64,000 bases of DNA, from NCBI GenBank assembly GCA_002505345.1, contig DAUY01000002.1:1-64000 (forward strand), read 5' to 3'. Made by a program: the position numbers and the translations under genes. Below, one piece after another: positions 1-9,603 of this stretch (within the stretch, counting starts at the first letter, position 1; the number at the start of each line of letters is the position of its first letter). Origin of the DNA: Methanomassiliicoccaceae archaeon UBA370. GTDB lineage: Archaea > Thermoplasmatota > Thermoplasmata > Methanomassiliicoccales > Methanomethylophilaceae. The notes below the pieces were generated by a model. It did not search any database. It was not told the DNA's origin and was given only the letters and a program-made list of their open reading frames with translations.

Positions 1-47
1 TTTCAGGTCCTGTCGAGCTCAGGATAATAATCAAAATACTCCGATCA

Positions 48-3032
48 TCAATGTTTATTACGTCCGTATTTTACCTGCGCGCGTCTGTCCCCGCTTTCGG
101 CTAGATTGGAAGCTACGGAATGCGCCTCAACAATATCTTCCGGATTACCTCTCTCTAGAAGATAATCCACAAGCTCGCTTTTTCCATATGCATTTCCCTT
201 GTCCGCCGCGACCCTCATTATTTTTATTGCCTTGTCCAAATTCTTTTCGGTACCCCTACCGCTGTGATACATGCGAGCTAGTCTTACGTTCGCGCCAGGG
301 TCGCCCCTTTCAGCATAATCTAAAGCGATTGTGTATGCCCTTTCCGAATAAATGCCAGAATATCTGTTGAGAAGGTCAACGAGCTCGTTCCACGACCACT
401 GTTCTTCGTTTTGAAATGCAACCTGCATCCATTCAATCGCTTTATCTAGATTCTTGTCCGTCCCCTTGCCATCACGATGCATGCGGGCCAGTCTTATGTT
501 GATGCCAGGGGCGCCATCCGATGCAAAATCAGAAGCAATTTCAAACGCCTCATTAAGGTCCTCTTCGGTGCCACGTTCCAACAGGCAATCAACAAGTTCA
601 TTCCAAGACCATTCTTCGTGGTTATCTACTGCTTTTCTAATCCATTCTATAGAATAATCCAGATTCTTTTCAGTTCCAATCCCTTTATGATACATCACGG
701 CGATTCTCCTCTGTGCTGACGAGTCGCCACTCCTGGCAAGTTCAAGGGCCCTATCGAATTCGCGAGAAAGATCTTTAGCATCCGCAGTTATATCTTTGGC
801 GGAAGTTATCAACGTAGCAGACTGTATATTTTCATCCCATTTGTTATCATAATCGTCAGAAGCATTCTGTTTCTCCTCGCATTTTAGTGCTTCATTAAGC
901 CACTTCTTACTGCGTTTAATCTCAGACTTCAATTTTTTATGTATATTGTTCCAATCTATAGACTTCGATTCGCTCAAGAGATTGTCTGGAACAAATTCAG
1001 AACTGTCAACTAGCAAGTTCCGCAATCCAAACGAATCAACAAGAGACGAAATTCTTGTGGATCCGCGGAGTGGATTGTCAATGATTATAACAGGTTTCTT
1101 AAATATAATTGCAAAGCACGCGCCGTGGAACGAATCTGTCACAAACACTTCACAGTTTGCAACGTTGTTTATCCAATCTTCGACCTTGACATTATCTAAT
1201 GGTGTCAACCCACAGTCAAGGTATCTTTTCGGGTCGGCATATGTGTCTTTAATCAGAGAAATGGGTAAATCTTCACTGGAAGCAATGTCCTTCAATATTT
1301 TCGATTTGTATCCGTTAGGATCAAGGATATAGGAGCCAACGTACCTATCGGGGAATTTTATTTTTCCCCTTCTCGAGAATTCAAGATACTCATTCGCGTC
1401 AAGAATGAAAACCGGGTCTAGCACCTGCACAGCATCGACATCAAATTCGCGCTTCGACAGTTCGACAGCACTTTTCTCTCTCACAGAAAAATGATCAAAT
1501 CTTTTCAGCATCTCGCCAACAGTCGACTTGAATTCAGAGGTGCCTTCGAATGTGTCTTTTCCGTACGATGCGGCATATGCGATTTTGGGTTTGTAGGAGT
1601 ATACCCAGTTTAGACAAGTATGTTCGCCGAACTTCAAGATAAAGTTGGGGTGCAGCATCTGATCGGATCCCAGCATAAAGAGATCGCATTTATTGTTGAG
1701 TTCTCTTAGTTCTTTCTTATTTTTTATGTTGTTACACACTTCCCAGCTGGAATATGGCGTCTCTTCAAATGTACGAAAAGGATTGCTGTGAGGAGGCGCT
1801 GGAGAATCCTTCCTGCGATCAATTATCAGAACGGATTTTCCTAGGCTCCTCAGGTATTCAAACAAAGCATAATATGTCAAATTGCCACCATAGTTGTGGC
1901 TCAGCGCAGTCACGAGTCCGATATCGTATTTTTCATGTAGTGCCTTGCTAACAGCATCCGAGAACTTAGAGTCAGGTGATTTTAATCTATCTGTGAAAAA
2001 TTTCCTTTGTTCATATGGACCATAATGCCCATCGCTGTTAAACCGGTTTGGCGTGCTGAGAGTTTTCTCTATCGGTATTTCCTCTATGCGTTCCGCGTCG
2101 TTAATCAGGCTCTTAAGAAAAGATTCTCCCTTGGGGTTGTTTACTAGCACGACACTGGTGCCCCTGTCATCATCCCACGATGGATTGATTTTTTTGATTC
2201 CCCAGAAGTCACCGATAGTGATGTCGCCCTGCCTGGGTATTTTTGCGAAGGAACAACACCTACAAATCTCATTTGCCATTAGATTGGGAGTGTGATATGC
2301 CTTTTGGTATGGGTCGCCAGTCCATTTGGATTTAATCTCTGATCTACCTCCCTTGTACTTGATACGATGGTTGTGGGGGTCGTTTCCGAGACTACCGTCT
2401 CTGAAGACAATATCTTCTACATCTGTGACGTCAGTGAATTCTGACAGATATTTATGGAACATTTTTATTGATGGTACATTCCCGCATAGGATGTCGATAG
2501 TGATCAGATTGGGATATTCCTTGTTAAGATAACTGTTCAGCCCCGCAACCTGGCATGGGCAAGCAGAGTACAGAACTTCAGTACCTGTTTCCAAGAGACT
2601 TTTCACCTCAGCGTATGAGTCGCTCGCATCGCTTTGAACATACTTTGAATGCCTTAGGCGGTGCAAATCCTCGGCATTATTTACACTCGTTATTCTGAGG
2701 TTGAAATCATCCGTCCAAGCGGCACCGAAAACCACGCCGTTCTTTTTCAGAGTGCTTAGGGCAAAGAGACTGAATGCACCTCCAGAAGTACTTTCTTTCC
2801 TAATATCGTCTGGCATCCATAATGCGTAACTCTTTGGTGGTGTGTTATTGACATATTTCGGATGCAATGCGGGGCATCTTTCAGAGCACAATCCGCACAG
2901 GGTGCATGATTCGCTGATGCAGGGTTTCAAGTATCCGTCCGAATCAAACGTCATTGATATGGCATCTTCGGGACAGATACTCTTACAGGCGCCACAACCC
3001 GTGCACAGATGGTTATCAGATACGTTCCTCAT
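48..3032 (-). CDS. 4Fe-4S/FrhB-like + polysaccharide pyruvyl transferase + Sel1-repeat fusion
   Basis: Three-part protein of about 994 residues. Two CxxCxxCxxxC clusters lie in the first 55 residues and predict two 4Fe-4S centres. An F420-hydrogenase beta-subunit-like region follows to about residue 365 (CPCQVAG and GDITIGDFWG motifs). A polysaccharide pyruvyl transferase-type domain spans roughly 370-690 and contains FVTDSFHGACFAI. The last 200 residues are Sel1-like repeats (MYHKGIGTEKNLD, MHRDGKGTDKNLD, MYHSGRGTEKNLD). The FrhB-like plus pyruvyl transferase pairing is known from exopolysaccharide loci; the Sel1 tail is unusual. I infer ketal-pyruvate or redox modification of a surface glycan. 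ATG at 3032 follows GAGGGG by 9 nt; ATG at 3053 is an alternative, because a TATA-like ggatataaatc lies about 26 nt before it. The gene is more AT-rich than its housekeeping neighbours. Confidence 0.75.
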   Translation of the reverse strand: MRNVSDNHLCTGCGACKSICPEDAISMTFDSDGYLKPCISESCTLCGLCSERCPALHPKYVNNTPPKSYALWMPDDIRKESTSGGAFSLFALSTLKKNGVVFGAAWTDDFNLRITSVNNAEDLHRLRHSKYVQSDASDSYAEVKSLLETGTEVLYSACPCQVAGLNSYLNKEYPNLITIDILCGNVPSIKMFHKYLSEFTDVTDVEDIVFRDGSLGNDPHNHRIKYKGGRSEIKSKWTGDPYQKAYHTPNLMANEICRCCSFAKIPRQGDITIGDFWGIKKINPSWDDDRGTSVVLVNNPKGESFLKSLINDAERIEEIPIEKTLSTPNRFNSDGHYGPYEQRKFFTDRLKSPDSKFSDAVSKALHEKYDIGLVTALSHNYGGNLTYYALFEYLRSLGKSVLIIDRRKDSPAPPHSNPFRTFEETPYSSWEVCNNIKNKKELRELNNKCDLFMLGSDQMLHPNFILKFGEHTCLNWVYSYKPKIAYAASYGKDTFEGTSEFKSTVGEMLKRFDHFSVREKSAVELSKREFDVDAVQVLDPVFILDANEYLEFSRRGKIKFPDRYVGSYILDPNGYKSKILKDIASSEDLPISLIKDTYADPKRYLDCGLTPLDNVKVEDWINNVANCEVFVTDSFHGACFAIIFKKPVIIIDNPLRGSTRISSLVDSFGLRNLLVDSSEFVPDNLLSESKSIDWNNIHKKLKSEIKRSKKWLNEALKCEEKQNASDDYDNKWDENIQSATLITSAKDITADAKDLSREFDRALELARSGDSSAQRRIAVMYHKGIGTEKNLDYSIEWIRKAVDNHEEWSWNELVDCLLERGTEEDLNEAFEIASDFASDGAPGINIRLARMHRDGKGTDKNLDKAIEWMQVAFQNEEQWSWNELVDLLNRYSGIYSERAYTIALDYAERGDPGANVRLARMYHSGRGTEKNLDKAIKIMRVAADKGNAYGKSELVDYLLERGNPEDIVEAHSVASNLAESGDRRAQVKYGRNKH

Positions 3033-3071
3033 GTCATGCGACCCCTCATGCATGGGTTCAGATTGATTGTT

Positions 3072-3082
3072 GGATATAAATC
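3072..3082 (-). promoter_or_regulatory. TATA-like box for the pyruvyl transferase fusion gene
   Basis: The plus-strand sequence ggatataaatc reads as an archaeal TATA element on the minus strand. Its centre is about 25 nt before the ATG at 3053 and 45 nt before the ATG at 3032, so the transcript is either leaderless or has a leader of about 20 nt containing GAGGGG. Confidence 0.4.
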
Positions 3083-3161
3083 TGTTAGCAGAAAATTTGG
3101 ATACCGGTTATCCATCAATTTAGGATTTGTTTGTCTGAACAGCACTCTGCCGAGCATTTGA

Positions 3162-5582
3162 TCATATGGTCATCTGTATCTTCATCAATTTGCACTCTTC
3201 TGAACAATCTGTTGATTTAGTTATATTGTATCCTCTAACAGAAAGGCACTTATCTTCGGGCCAGACATCGACAGAGATAGATATAACATCCGTGCCGTCA
3301 TAAAAGGTCGTACCCCAAACGAACCTATCCGTTTTGTTCACTTCTCCGAATATGATCATCGGGTCCATGCCACGGAACGAAACAAAGAATCTGAACCGGT
3401 GCTCCGGCATCACAAGGCTGTGGAAATCTTTGAACCGCAGCTCTCTCCCGCCGGGCATGCCGTCCGGGTACCCCCAGTCGATCCAGTTTTTCGATGAATC
3501 GAATGTGATCTTCCAGCGGTCGATTCCGGAAACCCATTCGTGATCCTGGACCCATTTGGTCGTAGCCACGCGCTCGCTGTAATTGAACGGGTCCGGTAAG
3601 GAAGCAGACCTCCACGCTATGTTCTTACTTCCCTGTATGCCGAATTTTTCTGCGATTCTGCAGAAAAGTGCGCCGAATGTCTTCTGGTGGAACGGAGGGT
3701 CGGTTTCTTCGATGTTATAATAGGCCCCATCTCTGAGAGATTCCACAACATAATCTCCTTTCAGATCTATCTTGTTTAGAATTGCGGTAGATTTTTTCAG
3801 AACCTTCTTTTTATTTTTACTGTCAGAGTTTCCGTAGGCGAACCAGAAACAGTTAAGGAACATCGGAACAAGATGGCTGGAGTATTCCTCGTTCATTTTA
3901 TTTTTAAGCAGGAAATCAAAAACAAGGTCCATAGCATAGAGGTGGTCTATTGCCTTGGAAGATCCGTTGAACGTACTGCTCATTATCGAGCCTTCCCTTC
4001 TCCGGTAATTGTAATTTTTCTCTTGCAGATAATAGGCGTTCCTGCAGCAGAATATGTATCTCCAGTAGAACGAGTAGTCTTCGAAGAGCATTCCCTCCGG
4101 GAAGGTGATGCCGTATCTGTCGATGATTTCCTTCCTGTAGAGCTTGTTCCATGCCGAAACATCTGTGTTGTTGCGTATATTGTCGTCCAGTCTGACGTAG
4201 CCGGAGAATTTCAGTCTATAGTATTCCTCATCATCCTTCCGGCGGTCCATCATCGCGTCGCCGAAGACGTTTGTTCCATAGAAAACGATATCCGCGCCGC
4301 CTATGTGATTCACCGCGTGCTCGATTGTTTCCGGCTCTATGAAATCGTCGGAATCCAAGAAGGCTATGTATTTTCCTTTTGCAGCCTCAAGACCGGCGTT
4401 CCTCGCGGACGAGAGGCCGCCGTTAGTCTTGTTGATTATCCTGATTCTCCGGTCTTTTTTAGCATAGTCGTTCAATATGTTCGGAGAGTCGTCTGTCGAT
4501 CCGTCGTTCACGCAGATGATCTCGATATCTCGGAAAGTCTGATCGATAGCAGAATCCAAACATTCTTTCAGATATTCGCTCACATTGTAAACCGGTATAA
4601 TAATGGAAACTTGCGGTCCTGTCCCGTCGCCTAAACGTTTTCCTTTGAATATTATGCTCAGAACGTCTTCGTATTCCGAGGGCGAAAAAGTGCTGCGGTC
4701 TATGTTTCCTCTGTTAAATTCTTCAGTGAATTCCTTTCTCCATTTTTCGAAGAATTCCTGGTTGAAAGGTTCAGCCAAACGTCCGTAGTTCCATTTGTAT
4801 CCGTTGTACTGAAGATGGACAATCAGCTTTCTGTATTTTTCGTAAGTGCCGTTCTCCTGTGTGTAGCGCTTGATCTCCTCATACTCGTCGCACACGCAGT
4901 AAACTTTTGTTGTTGCGGCCGTCGAGGAAGATCCGCTGCTGTCCACGCGGTAATGTAAAAGCGCATCAGGTATGATTTTGAATCTTTTTGCGAGAGAATA
5001 GACCTTGAACGTGAATGCAGTGTCCTGATAGCTGGCCCCCGGCGTCTCAAGGAATCTTATGTTGTTCTCTCTCAGGAAACTTGTTTTGTAAAGGTTTGCC
5101 CAGACAGAAGGCTGCTGATAGAACACCCCCCACTCTTCGTTCGGTGCGTATACTTTGTTATGCGTTACCCAACCCAGGTCCGACTTGACATTCTTTTCGT
5201 CAACTGTAGTATAGTAATAGAAGTTGCATCTGGAAACATCAAGGTCGTCTTTCACGGCCTCGTTGTACAATTTCTCGAACATATCTAGTTCAACAAAATC
5301 GTCAGACTCGACAATGCCGATGTATTCGCCTGTAGCGTTATCCATGGCAATGTTCATGGAGTTGCCGTATCCCGTGTTCTTCTTGTCCACTATCTTTATT
5401 CTTGGGTCCTCATCAGCATAAGATCTCAATATCTCCAGGGAGTCGTCGGTAGATCCGTCGTTGATGCAGATTATCTCTATGTCTCTGAGTGTTTGTCCGA
5501 CGATGCTGTCCATGCACTGTCTAAGGTATTTGCTTACGTTGTAAACCGGTACTAAAATTGACACTGCCGGGCCGGAGTTCAT
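3162..5582 (-). CDS. Tandem GT2 glycosyltransferase (two catalytic domains)
   Basis: 806-residue protein with two GT-A fold family 2 domains. The first starts near residue 6 (VSILVPVYNVSKYL, NDGSTDDS, acidic motif ESDD near 94). The second starts near 322 (VSIIIPVYNVSEYL, NDGSTDDS, FLDSDD near 410). Each keeps the nucleotide-binding and metal-binding acidic motifs, so both may be active, as in bifunctional polysaccharide synthases. The last ~200 residues, rich in aromatic and charged residues, match nothing I recognise. The gene lies upstream of glf on the same strand with an 85 nt gap, so it probably adds sugars to the same polymer. Sugar specificity cannot be read from the sequence. Confidence 0.85.
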   Translation of the reverse strand: MNSGPAVSILVPVYNVSKYLRQCMDSIVGQTLRDIEIICINDGSTDDSLEILRSYADEDPRIKIVDKKNTGYGNSMNIAMDNATGEYIGIVESDDFVELDMFEKLYNEAVKDDLDVSRCNFYYYTTVDEKNVKSDLGWVTHNKVYAPNEEWGVFYQQPSVWANLYKTSFLRENNIRFLETPGASYQDTAFTFKVYSLAKRFKIIPDALLHYRVDSSGSSSTAATTKVYCVCDEYEEIKRYTQENGTYEKYRKLIVHLQYNGYKWNYGRLAEPFNQEFFEKWRKEFTEEFNRGNIDRSTFSPSEYEDVLSIIFKGKRLGDGTGPQVSIIIPVYNVSEYLKECLDSAIDQTFRDIEIICVNDGSTDDSPNILNDYAKKDRRIRIINKTNGGLSSARNAGLEAAKGKYIAFLDSDDFIEPETIEHAVNHIGGADIVFYGTNVFGDAMMDRRKDDEEYYRLKFSGYVRLDDNIRNNTDVSAWNKLYRKEIIDRYGITFPEGMLFEDYSFYWRYIFCCRNAYYLQEKNYNYRRREGSIMSSTFNGSSKAIDHLYAMDLVFDFLLKNKMNEEYSSHLVPMFLNCFWFAYGNSDSKNKKKVLKKSTAILNKIDLKGDYVVESLRDGAYYNIEETDPPFHQKTFGALFCRIAEKFGIQGSKNIAWRSASLPDPFNYSERVATTKWVQDHEWVSGIDRWKITFDSSKNWIDWGYPDGMPGGRELRFKDFHSLVMPEHRFRFFVSFRGMDPMIIFGEVNKTDRFVWGTTFYDGTDVISISVDVWPEDKCLSVRGYNITKSTDCSEECKLMKIQMTI

Positions 5583-5667
5583 GACGCGTGATGGTACATT
5601 GTATTAATAATGTTTTATGATGTTGAGTTAATTTCAAAAGCCAGCAGTAATTGGTTCTGGTCCGAAT

Positions 5668-6765
5668 TCAGGCAAACTCTCTCCAGGCAAGGTCAAGGGA
5701 AGACCTTATGACCTTATCCATATCGAAATATTTGTAGCAGCCCAGGCGCCCACCGAAGATCACGTCTCTCTCGTTAAGAGTGAGTGTCTCGTATTCTTTG
5801 TACAACTTATCGTTTTTATCGTCGTTGACAGGATAATAGGCATCCATCCCAGGCTCCCATTTGCATGGATATTCCTCCGTGACAACAGTCTTCGGATGTT
5901 TCCCGAACTCGAAATGTTTGTGCTCTATAACGCGGGTGTAGGGGACTTCCTTTCCGGTGTAGTTCACAACTGCGACGCCCTGATAGTTATCGGTTTCTTC
6001 CACTCTCGACTTAAACAATAATGAACGGTATTCTAGGTTGCCAAACTTATAGTCGAAGTATTCGTCTATCATACCGGTGTAAACAAGTTTGTCTGCAACC
6101 ATTTTGAAATCTCTGTATTCATTGAAGAAATCACAATTCAGTTTGACATCGATTCCTTCAAGCATCTTTTCAACCATCCGGGTATACCCTCCGATCGGTA
6201 TTCCCTGGTACGGATCGTTGAAATAATTGTTATCGAACGTGAACCTAAGCGGCAGCCTCTTAATTATGAAAGCGGGAAGTTCGCTGCACTTTCTGCCCCA
6301 TTGTTTCTCTGTATACTCTTTGACAAGTTTTTCATAGATGTCTGTGCCGACGAGCGATAGCGCCTGCTCTTCAAGGTTCGACGGTTCGTGGTCCAAACGG
6401 GGTATTTGAGATCTTATCTTCTCAATAGCCTCTGCAGGAGTTTTAACGCCCCACATCCTGCTGAAGGTGTTCATGTTGAAGGGCATGTTATACAGTTCGT
6501 CGCCGATCCTCGCGATCGGCGAGTTTATATAATTGTTGAACTCGGCGAACCTGTTCACATACTCCCATACTTCCTTGTCCTTTGTGTGGAAGATGTGGGC
6601 CCCGTATTTGTGGACGTTGATGCCCTCTATTTTTTCGCAATATGCGTTCCCGCCCACATGGCTTCTCTTATCGATAACGAGACATTTCTTTCCATTCGCT
6701 TTGGCAACATTTGCGAAAACGGAGCCGTAGAGGCCCGCACCCACGATCAGATAGTCGTACTTCAT
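5668..6765 (-). CDS. glf: UDP-galactopyranose mutase
   Basis: 365-residue flavoenzyme that interconverts UDP-galactopyranose and UDP-galactofuranose in the cytoplasm. The N-terminus holds the FAD-binding motif GAGLYGSVFA and then VIDKRSHVGGNAY, typical of the family. The C-terminus keeps the GGRLGCYKYFDMD segment that contributes substrate and flavin contacts. Length matches bacterial Glf. The ATG at 6765 was chosen because the Rossmann strand starts right after it; the open frame continues upstream but only as galE antiframe sequence. It begins 4 nt after the galE stop, so the two are almost certainly co-transcribed and supply the Galf donor to the GlfT2-like enzyme encoded divergently. Confidence 0.95.
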   Translation of the reverse strand: MKYDYLIVGAGLYGSVFANVAKANGKKCLVIDKRSHVGGNAYCEKIEGINVHKYGAHIFHTKDKEVWEYVNRFAEFNNYINSPIARIGDELYNMPFNMNTFSRMWGVKTPAEAIEKIRSQIPRLDHEPSNLEEQALSLVGTDIYEKLVKEYTEKQWGRKCSELPAFIIKRLPLRFTFDNNYFNDPYQGIPIGGYTRMVEKMLEGIDVKLNCDFFNEYRDFKMVADKLVYTGMIDEYFDYKFGNLEYRSLLFKSRVEETDNYQGVAVVNYTGKEVPYTRVIEHKHFEFGKHPKTVVTEEYPCKWEPGMDAYYPVNDDKNDKLYKEYETLTLNERDVIFGGRLGCYKYFDMDKVIRSSLDLAWREFA

Positions 6766-6769
6766 GTGT

Positions 6770-7762
6770 TCATTCCCCGCTGTGCCATTTCCAGGCGGTC
6801 TCGATGATGTTATCGATCGAGGAATGGACGGGAGACCATCCCAGGACGGATCTCGCCTTTGAGTTGTCGGCCACCAGCACGTCAGGGTCCCCGGGTCTGC
6901 GGCCTTCCAAGGAAACATTCAATTTTCTGCCGGTAATCCTCTGGACAGCATCAATGAGTTCGAGAACAGTTATGCCGTCCCCCGTACCCAGGTTGAAGCA
7001 GTCGCTGGTTTCCCTTTCGAACAAATATTCTATTGCCCGTATATGTGCATCCGCAAGGTCCGTAACATGAATGTAGTCGCGGATACAAGAGCCGTCGCGC
7101 GTATCGTAGTCCGTGCCGAAAACAGAGAACTGCTTTCTGAGGCCCAACGTGTTCTGAAGCAATATGGGAATAACATGGGTCTCGGGATCGTGCTCCTCTC
7201 CGATGGTTCCATCGGCATCTGCGCCTGCGGCGTTGAAGTATCTAAGACTAATGTATTTCAGGCCGTACGCTTGGTCGTAATCCTTCATCATCTGCTCGAA
7301 CATGAGCTTCGTCCATCCGTACGGATTCACCGGACGTTGTTTCTCCCCCTCGCTGATGGGTACTTTCTCGGGGATCCCGTAAGTGGCGCAGGAAGACGAG
7401 AATACGATCTTCTTCACGCCCGAGTCTACGACCGCGTCCAGGAGCGCTTTTCCCCTAACGACATTGTTGTCATAGTATCTTCTGGGATTCGAAACCGACT
7501 CGCCAACATATGCCAACGCTGCAAAATTGATCACTGCATCTATTTCTTCTGATTCCAGTATCCCTTTTACTCCAGCGTAGTCGCCGATATCCCCGTTTAC
7601 ATACTTTACTCCTTCAAGGGAGGTCATGTGACCGTTGGACAGGTTGTCAAGGACCGTGACCTTATAATCCCTCTTCACGAGCTCCTTGACGGTATGCGAC
7701 CCGATGTACCCTGCGCCACCGGCCACCAGTATTTTCTTCTTTGATTCACGATAATTATTCAT
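6770..7762 (-). CDS. galE: UDP-glucose 4-epimerase
   Basis: 330-residue extended short-chain dehydrogenase that interconverts UDP-glucose and UDP-galactose using NAD. The glycine motif GGAGYIGSH is near residue 13, the catalytic Ser region is SSSCATYG, and the Tyr-Lys pair is in YGWTKLMFEQ. The RYFNAAGAD segment is characteristic of GalE proper. ATG at 7762 (MNNYRESKKK) puts the Rossmann motif at the expected distance; an in-frame start at 7816 would add 18 residues not typical of the family. It sits directly upstream of glf, giving UDP-Glc to UDP-Galp to UDP-Galf in two adjacent genes. Confidence 0.94.
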   Translation of the reverse strand: MNNYRESKKKILVAGGAGYIGSHTVKELVKRDYKVTVLDNLSNGHMTSLEGVKYVNGDIGDYAGVKGILESEEIDAVINFAALAYVGESVSNPRRYYDNNVVRGKALLDAVVDSGVKKIVFSSSCATYGIPEKVPISEGEKQRPVNPYGWTKLMFEQMMKDYDQAYGLKYISLRYFNAAGADADGTIGEEHDPETHVIPILLQNTLGLRKQFSVFGTDYDTRDGSCIRDYIHVTDLADAHIRAIEYLFERETSDCFNLGTGDGITVLELIDAVQRITGRKLNVSLEGRRPGDPDVLVADNSKARSVLGWSPVHSSIDNIIETAWKWHSGE

Positions 7763-7913
7763 AACGAACACGCCCGCAGCCTCTTTCGGAAGAGATCGAC
7801 AGGCTGCGATAGTCAATACAATCGGTATAAAGACTTCTGAACAAAGCGGGAAATAGTTTTGGAAATAGGCATATCTTCGACCGCCAGTCTAGAGAGCGGT
7901 GGCAAAGGTATAA
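7763..7913. promoter_or_regulatory. Divergent promoter region between galE-glf and the glfT2/ABC operon
   Basis: This 151 nt gap separates genes reading outward in both directions, so it must hold promoters for both. Near the right end, ggtggcaaaggtataattg carries an SD-like GGTGG and a TATA-like ggtataat. I could not fix the exact transcription starts. Confidence 0.4.
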
Positions 7914-9497
7914 TTGTACAATCCGATTGACCACAGGATGGAGCTCTTCAAAGTCCGTGCTCAGTCCCCCTCCGACGAGGCAGCAGACCTCTATCTGAAG
8001 GTAAGGTCCGGAACTGTCGGTTTTGAGAACGGGAGTTGCGTGCTTTCCCCCGGCTCCGAGATCTCCACGGATGTCTACTTTAATATTTTTTCAAGTTCCA
8101 AGTACGGAGAATACACCGTGGCGGAGGAAATATCCATTGCAACGTCCGTATCGGGACGGCTGGATATCGAACTGCGTTCATGTTCCGATCTCGGTGAGGA
8201 AGTTTTAGATGTAAGACGGGTCGATTCCGAAGGTCCGGAAGAAGTCGATTTCTCATTTAAAATAAAAAATCTCGATGACTCAAGACCTGTATGCCATTAT
8301 CTGCTGTACCGTGCACACGATAGATCAACGGTTCACTCGTTCGGATCATACGTGTCGGACATCGAACCCGACGAAGTGGATCTGGGTATCGTGATATGCA
8401 CCTTCAACAGAGAAGAGCGCGTCTTAAGAAACGTCGAAAGGATTAATTCTCTGATATCGGACCCCACATGCGGACCGGTGGGAAAATCTACCGTATACGT
8501 CATAGATAACGGGCGCACACTGGATAAGGATTCGGTCGATTACGACAGCGTCAAATTGATCCCTAATAAAAACAACGGAGGTTCGGGAGGGTTCTCGAAA
8601 GGGATTATAGAATCAAGAAGAGACAACAAGACCCATATCCTGCTAATGGATGACGATATCGAGATAGATCCGAATGTAATTTACAAAACATTCAATCTCA
8701 TTTCAATACTGAACGATAGGCATAAGGGAGCCTTCATATTGGGCGGTATGCTGCTCCCGGAATCGCCCAGGATACAATATGAGGCCGGCGCGGAATATCT
8801 GCCCGAATTCAAACGCGGAAAGCACATGCTGGATTTATCGGATGCAGGTGCATTGCTACGGAACGACAAAGGTGAAAAGGCGGACTATGGGGGATGGTGG
8901 TTTATGGCGATGCCATCAAGCGCAGCAGACCAGCTCCCCCTTCCCCTGTTCATAAAACTTGATGATGTGGAGTTCGGCATCCGCCGTATGCGCGACCACA
9001 TAGTGATGAACGGAATCGGAATATGGCATGATAGTTTTGAAAGTAAGGCCAACCCGATAACAGATTTTTATTTTTTGAGAAGAAATCTTCTAATTCTATA
9101 TTCCCTCTATGATGTACATAACGGGATGCAGATTGGGATCGCATACCTTCGCAACATGCTGAAATGTATGAAGCATGGAAATATCAGAGAGTATGTTTTC
9201 ACCAGGAGGGCAGTTGACGATTATCTTAAAGGTCCCGAGTTCATTGCCAACGTCGATCAAGAAAATCTGATCAAATCATGCAATCCCCACATGGATGAAA
9301 ACGGATCGAGTGAAAAACCCGAGAAAAAACGCAGGATCGTTTACAGAAACAACATGAGAAAATTCTCTTTCAGATGCCTTCTTTATTTATTACTGGAGAG
9401 CTTCAATGTCGCAATCAGGTGGAATAAACTTTCTAGGAGTTACCGTGACAGCATGGAGTATCTGACCTCTATGGAATACTGGGAGAGTAAGCAGTGA
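7914..9497 (+). CDS. GlfT2-like galactofuranosyltransferase
   Basis: 527-residue GT2 enzyme with the architecture of galactofuranosyltransferase GlfT2. An N-terminal beta-rich domain covers about residues 1-155, and a GT-A domain starts at DLGIVICTFNREERV. It has NNGGSGGFSKGI, the metal-binding LLMDDDIEID triad, FIKLDDVEFGIR with the likely catalytic Asp, and IWHDSFESK with the conserved His. The C-terminus is helical and basic. UDP-Galf polymerisation is inferred from the family and from glf next door. Start is uncertain: TTG at 7914 has GGTGG 10 nt upstream, and ATG at 7938 (MELFKVRAQS) would begin closer to the conserved domain. It leads an operon with the ABC exporter genes. Confidence 0.85.
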   Translation: MYNPIDHRMELFKVRAQSPSDEAADLYLKVRSGTVGFENGSCVLSPGSEISTDVYFNIFSSSKYGEYTVAEEISIATSVSGRLDIELRSCSDLGEEVLDVRRVDSEGPEEVDFSFKIKNLDDSRPVCHYLLYRAHDRSTVHSFGSYVSDIEPDEVDLGIVICTFNREERVLRNVERINSLISDPTCGPVGKSTVYVIDNGRTLDKDSVDYDSVKLIPNKNNGGSGGFSKGIIESRRDNKTHILLMDDDIEIDPNVIYKTFNLISILNDRHKGAFILGGMLLPESPRIQYEAGAEYLPEFKRGKHMLDLSDAGALLRNDKGEKADYGGWWFMAMPSSAADQLPLPLFIKLDDVEFGIRRMRDHIVMNGIGIWHDSFESKANPITDFYFLRRNLLILYSLYDVHNGMQIGIAYLRNMLKCMKHGNIREYVFTRRAVDDYLKGPEFIANVDQENLIKSCNPHMDENGSSEKPEKKRRIVYRNNMRKFSFRCLLYLLLESFNVAIRWNKLSRSYRDSMEYLTSMEYWESKQ

Positions 9498-9559
9498 AGA
9501 ATACAATTTTTGTTCCACCATTCCCACTTGATGAACCAAACTATAAACATGAGCAATAA
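9494..9559 (+). other. Possible 21-codon mini-ORF overlapping the glfT2-like stop
   Basis: A GTG overlaps the TGA of the galactofuranosyltransferase gene in the GTGA arrangement used between real genes here. It opens 21 codons (MKNTIFVPPFPLDEPNYKHE then Gln and TAA). It may be a leader peptide, the remnant of a deleted gene between glfT2 and the permease gene, or chance. I recognise no domain. Confidence 0.2.
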
Positions 9560-9603
9560 GTACGAACTCCGATGCGGCGTCACAGCATCACGGGAAGTCT
9601 GCT

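Noticed and set aside
3873..4634. 253-codon open frame on the plus strand
   Set aside because: It lies antisense within the tandem GT2 gene, has no recognisable motifs, and the GT2 frame is strongly supported.
6765..6918. Longer N-terminus for UDP-galactopyranose mutase
   Set aside because: The extra 51 residues are antiframe galE sequence, and the Rossmann motif starts directly after the ATG at 6765.
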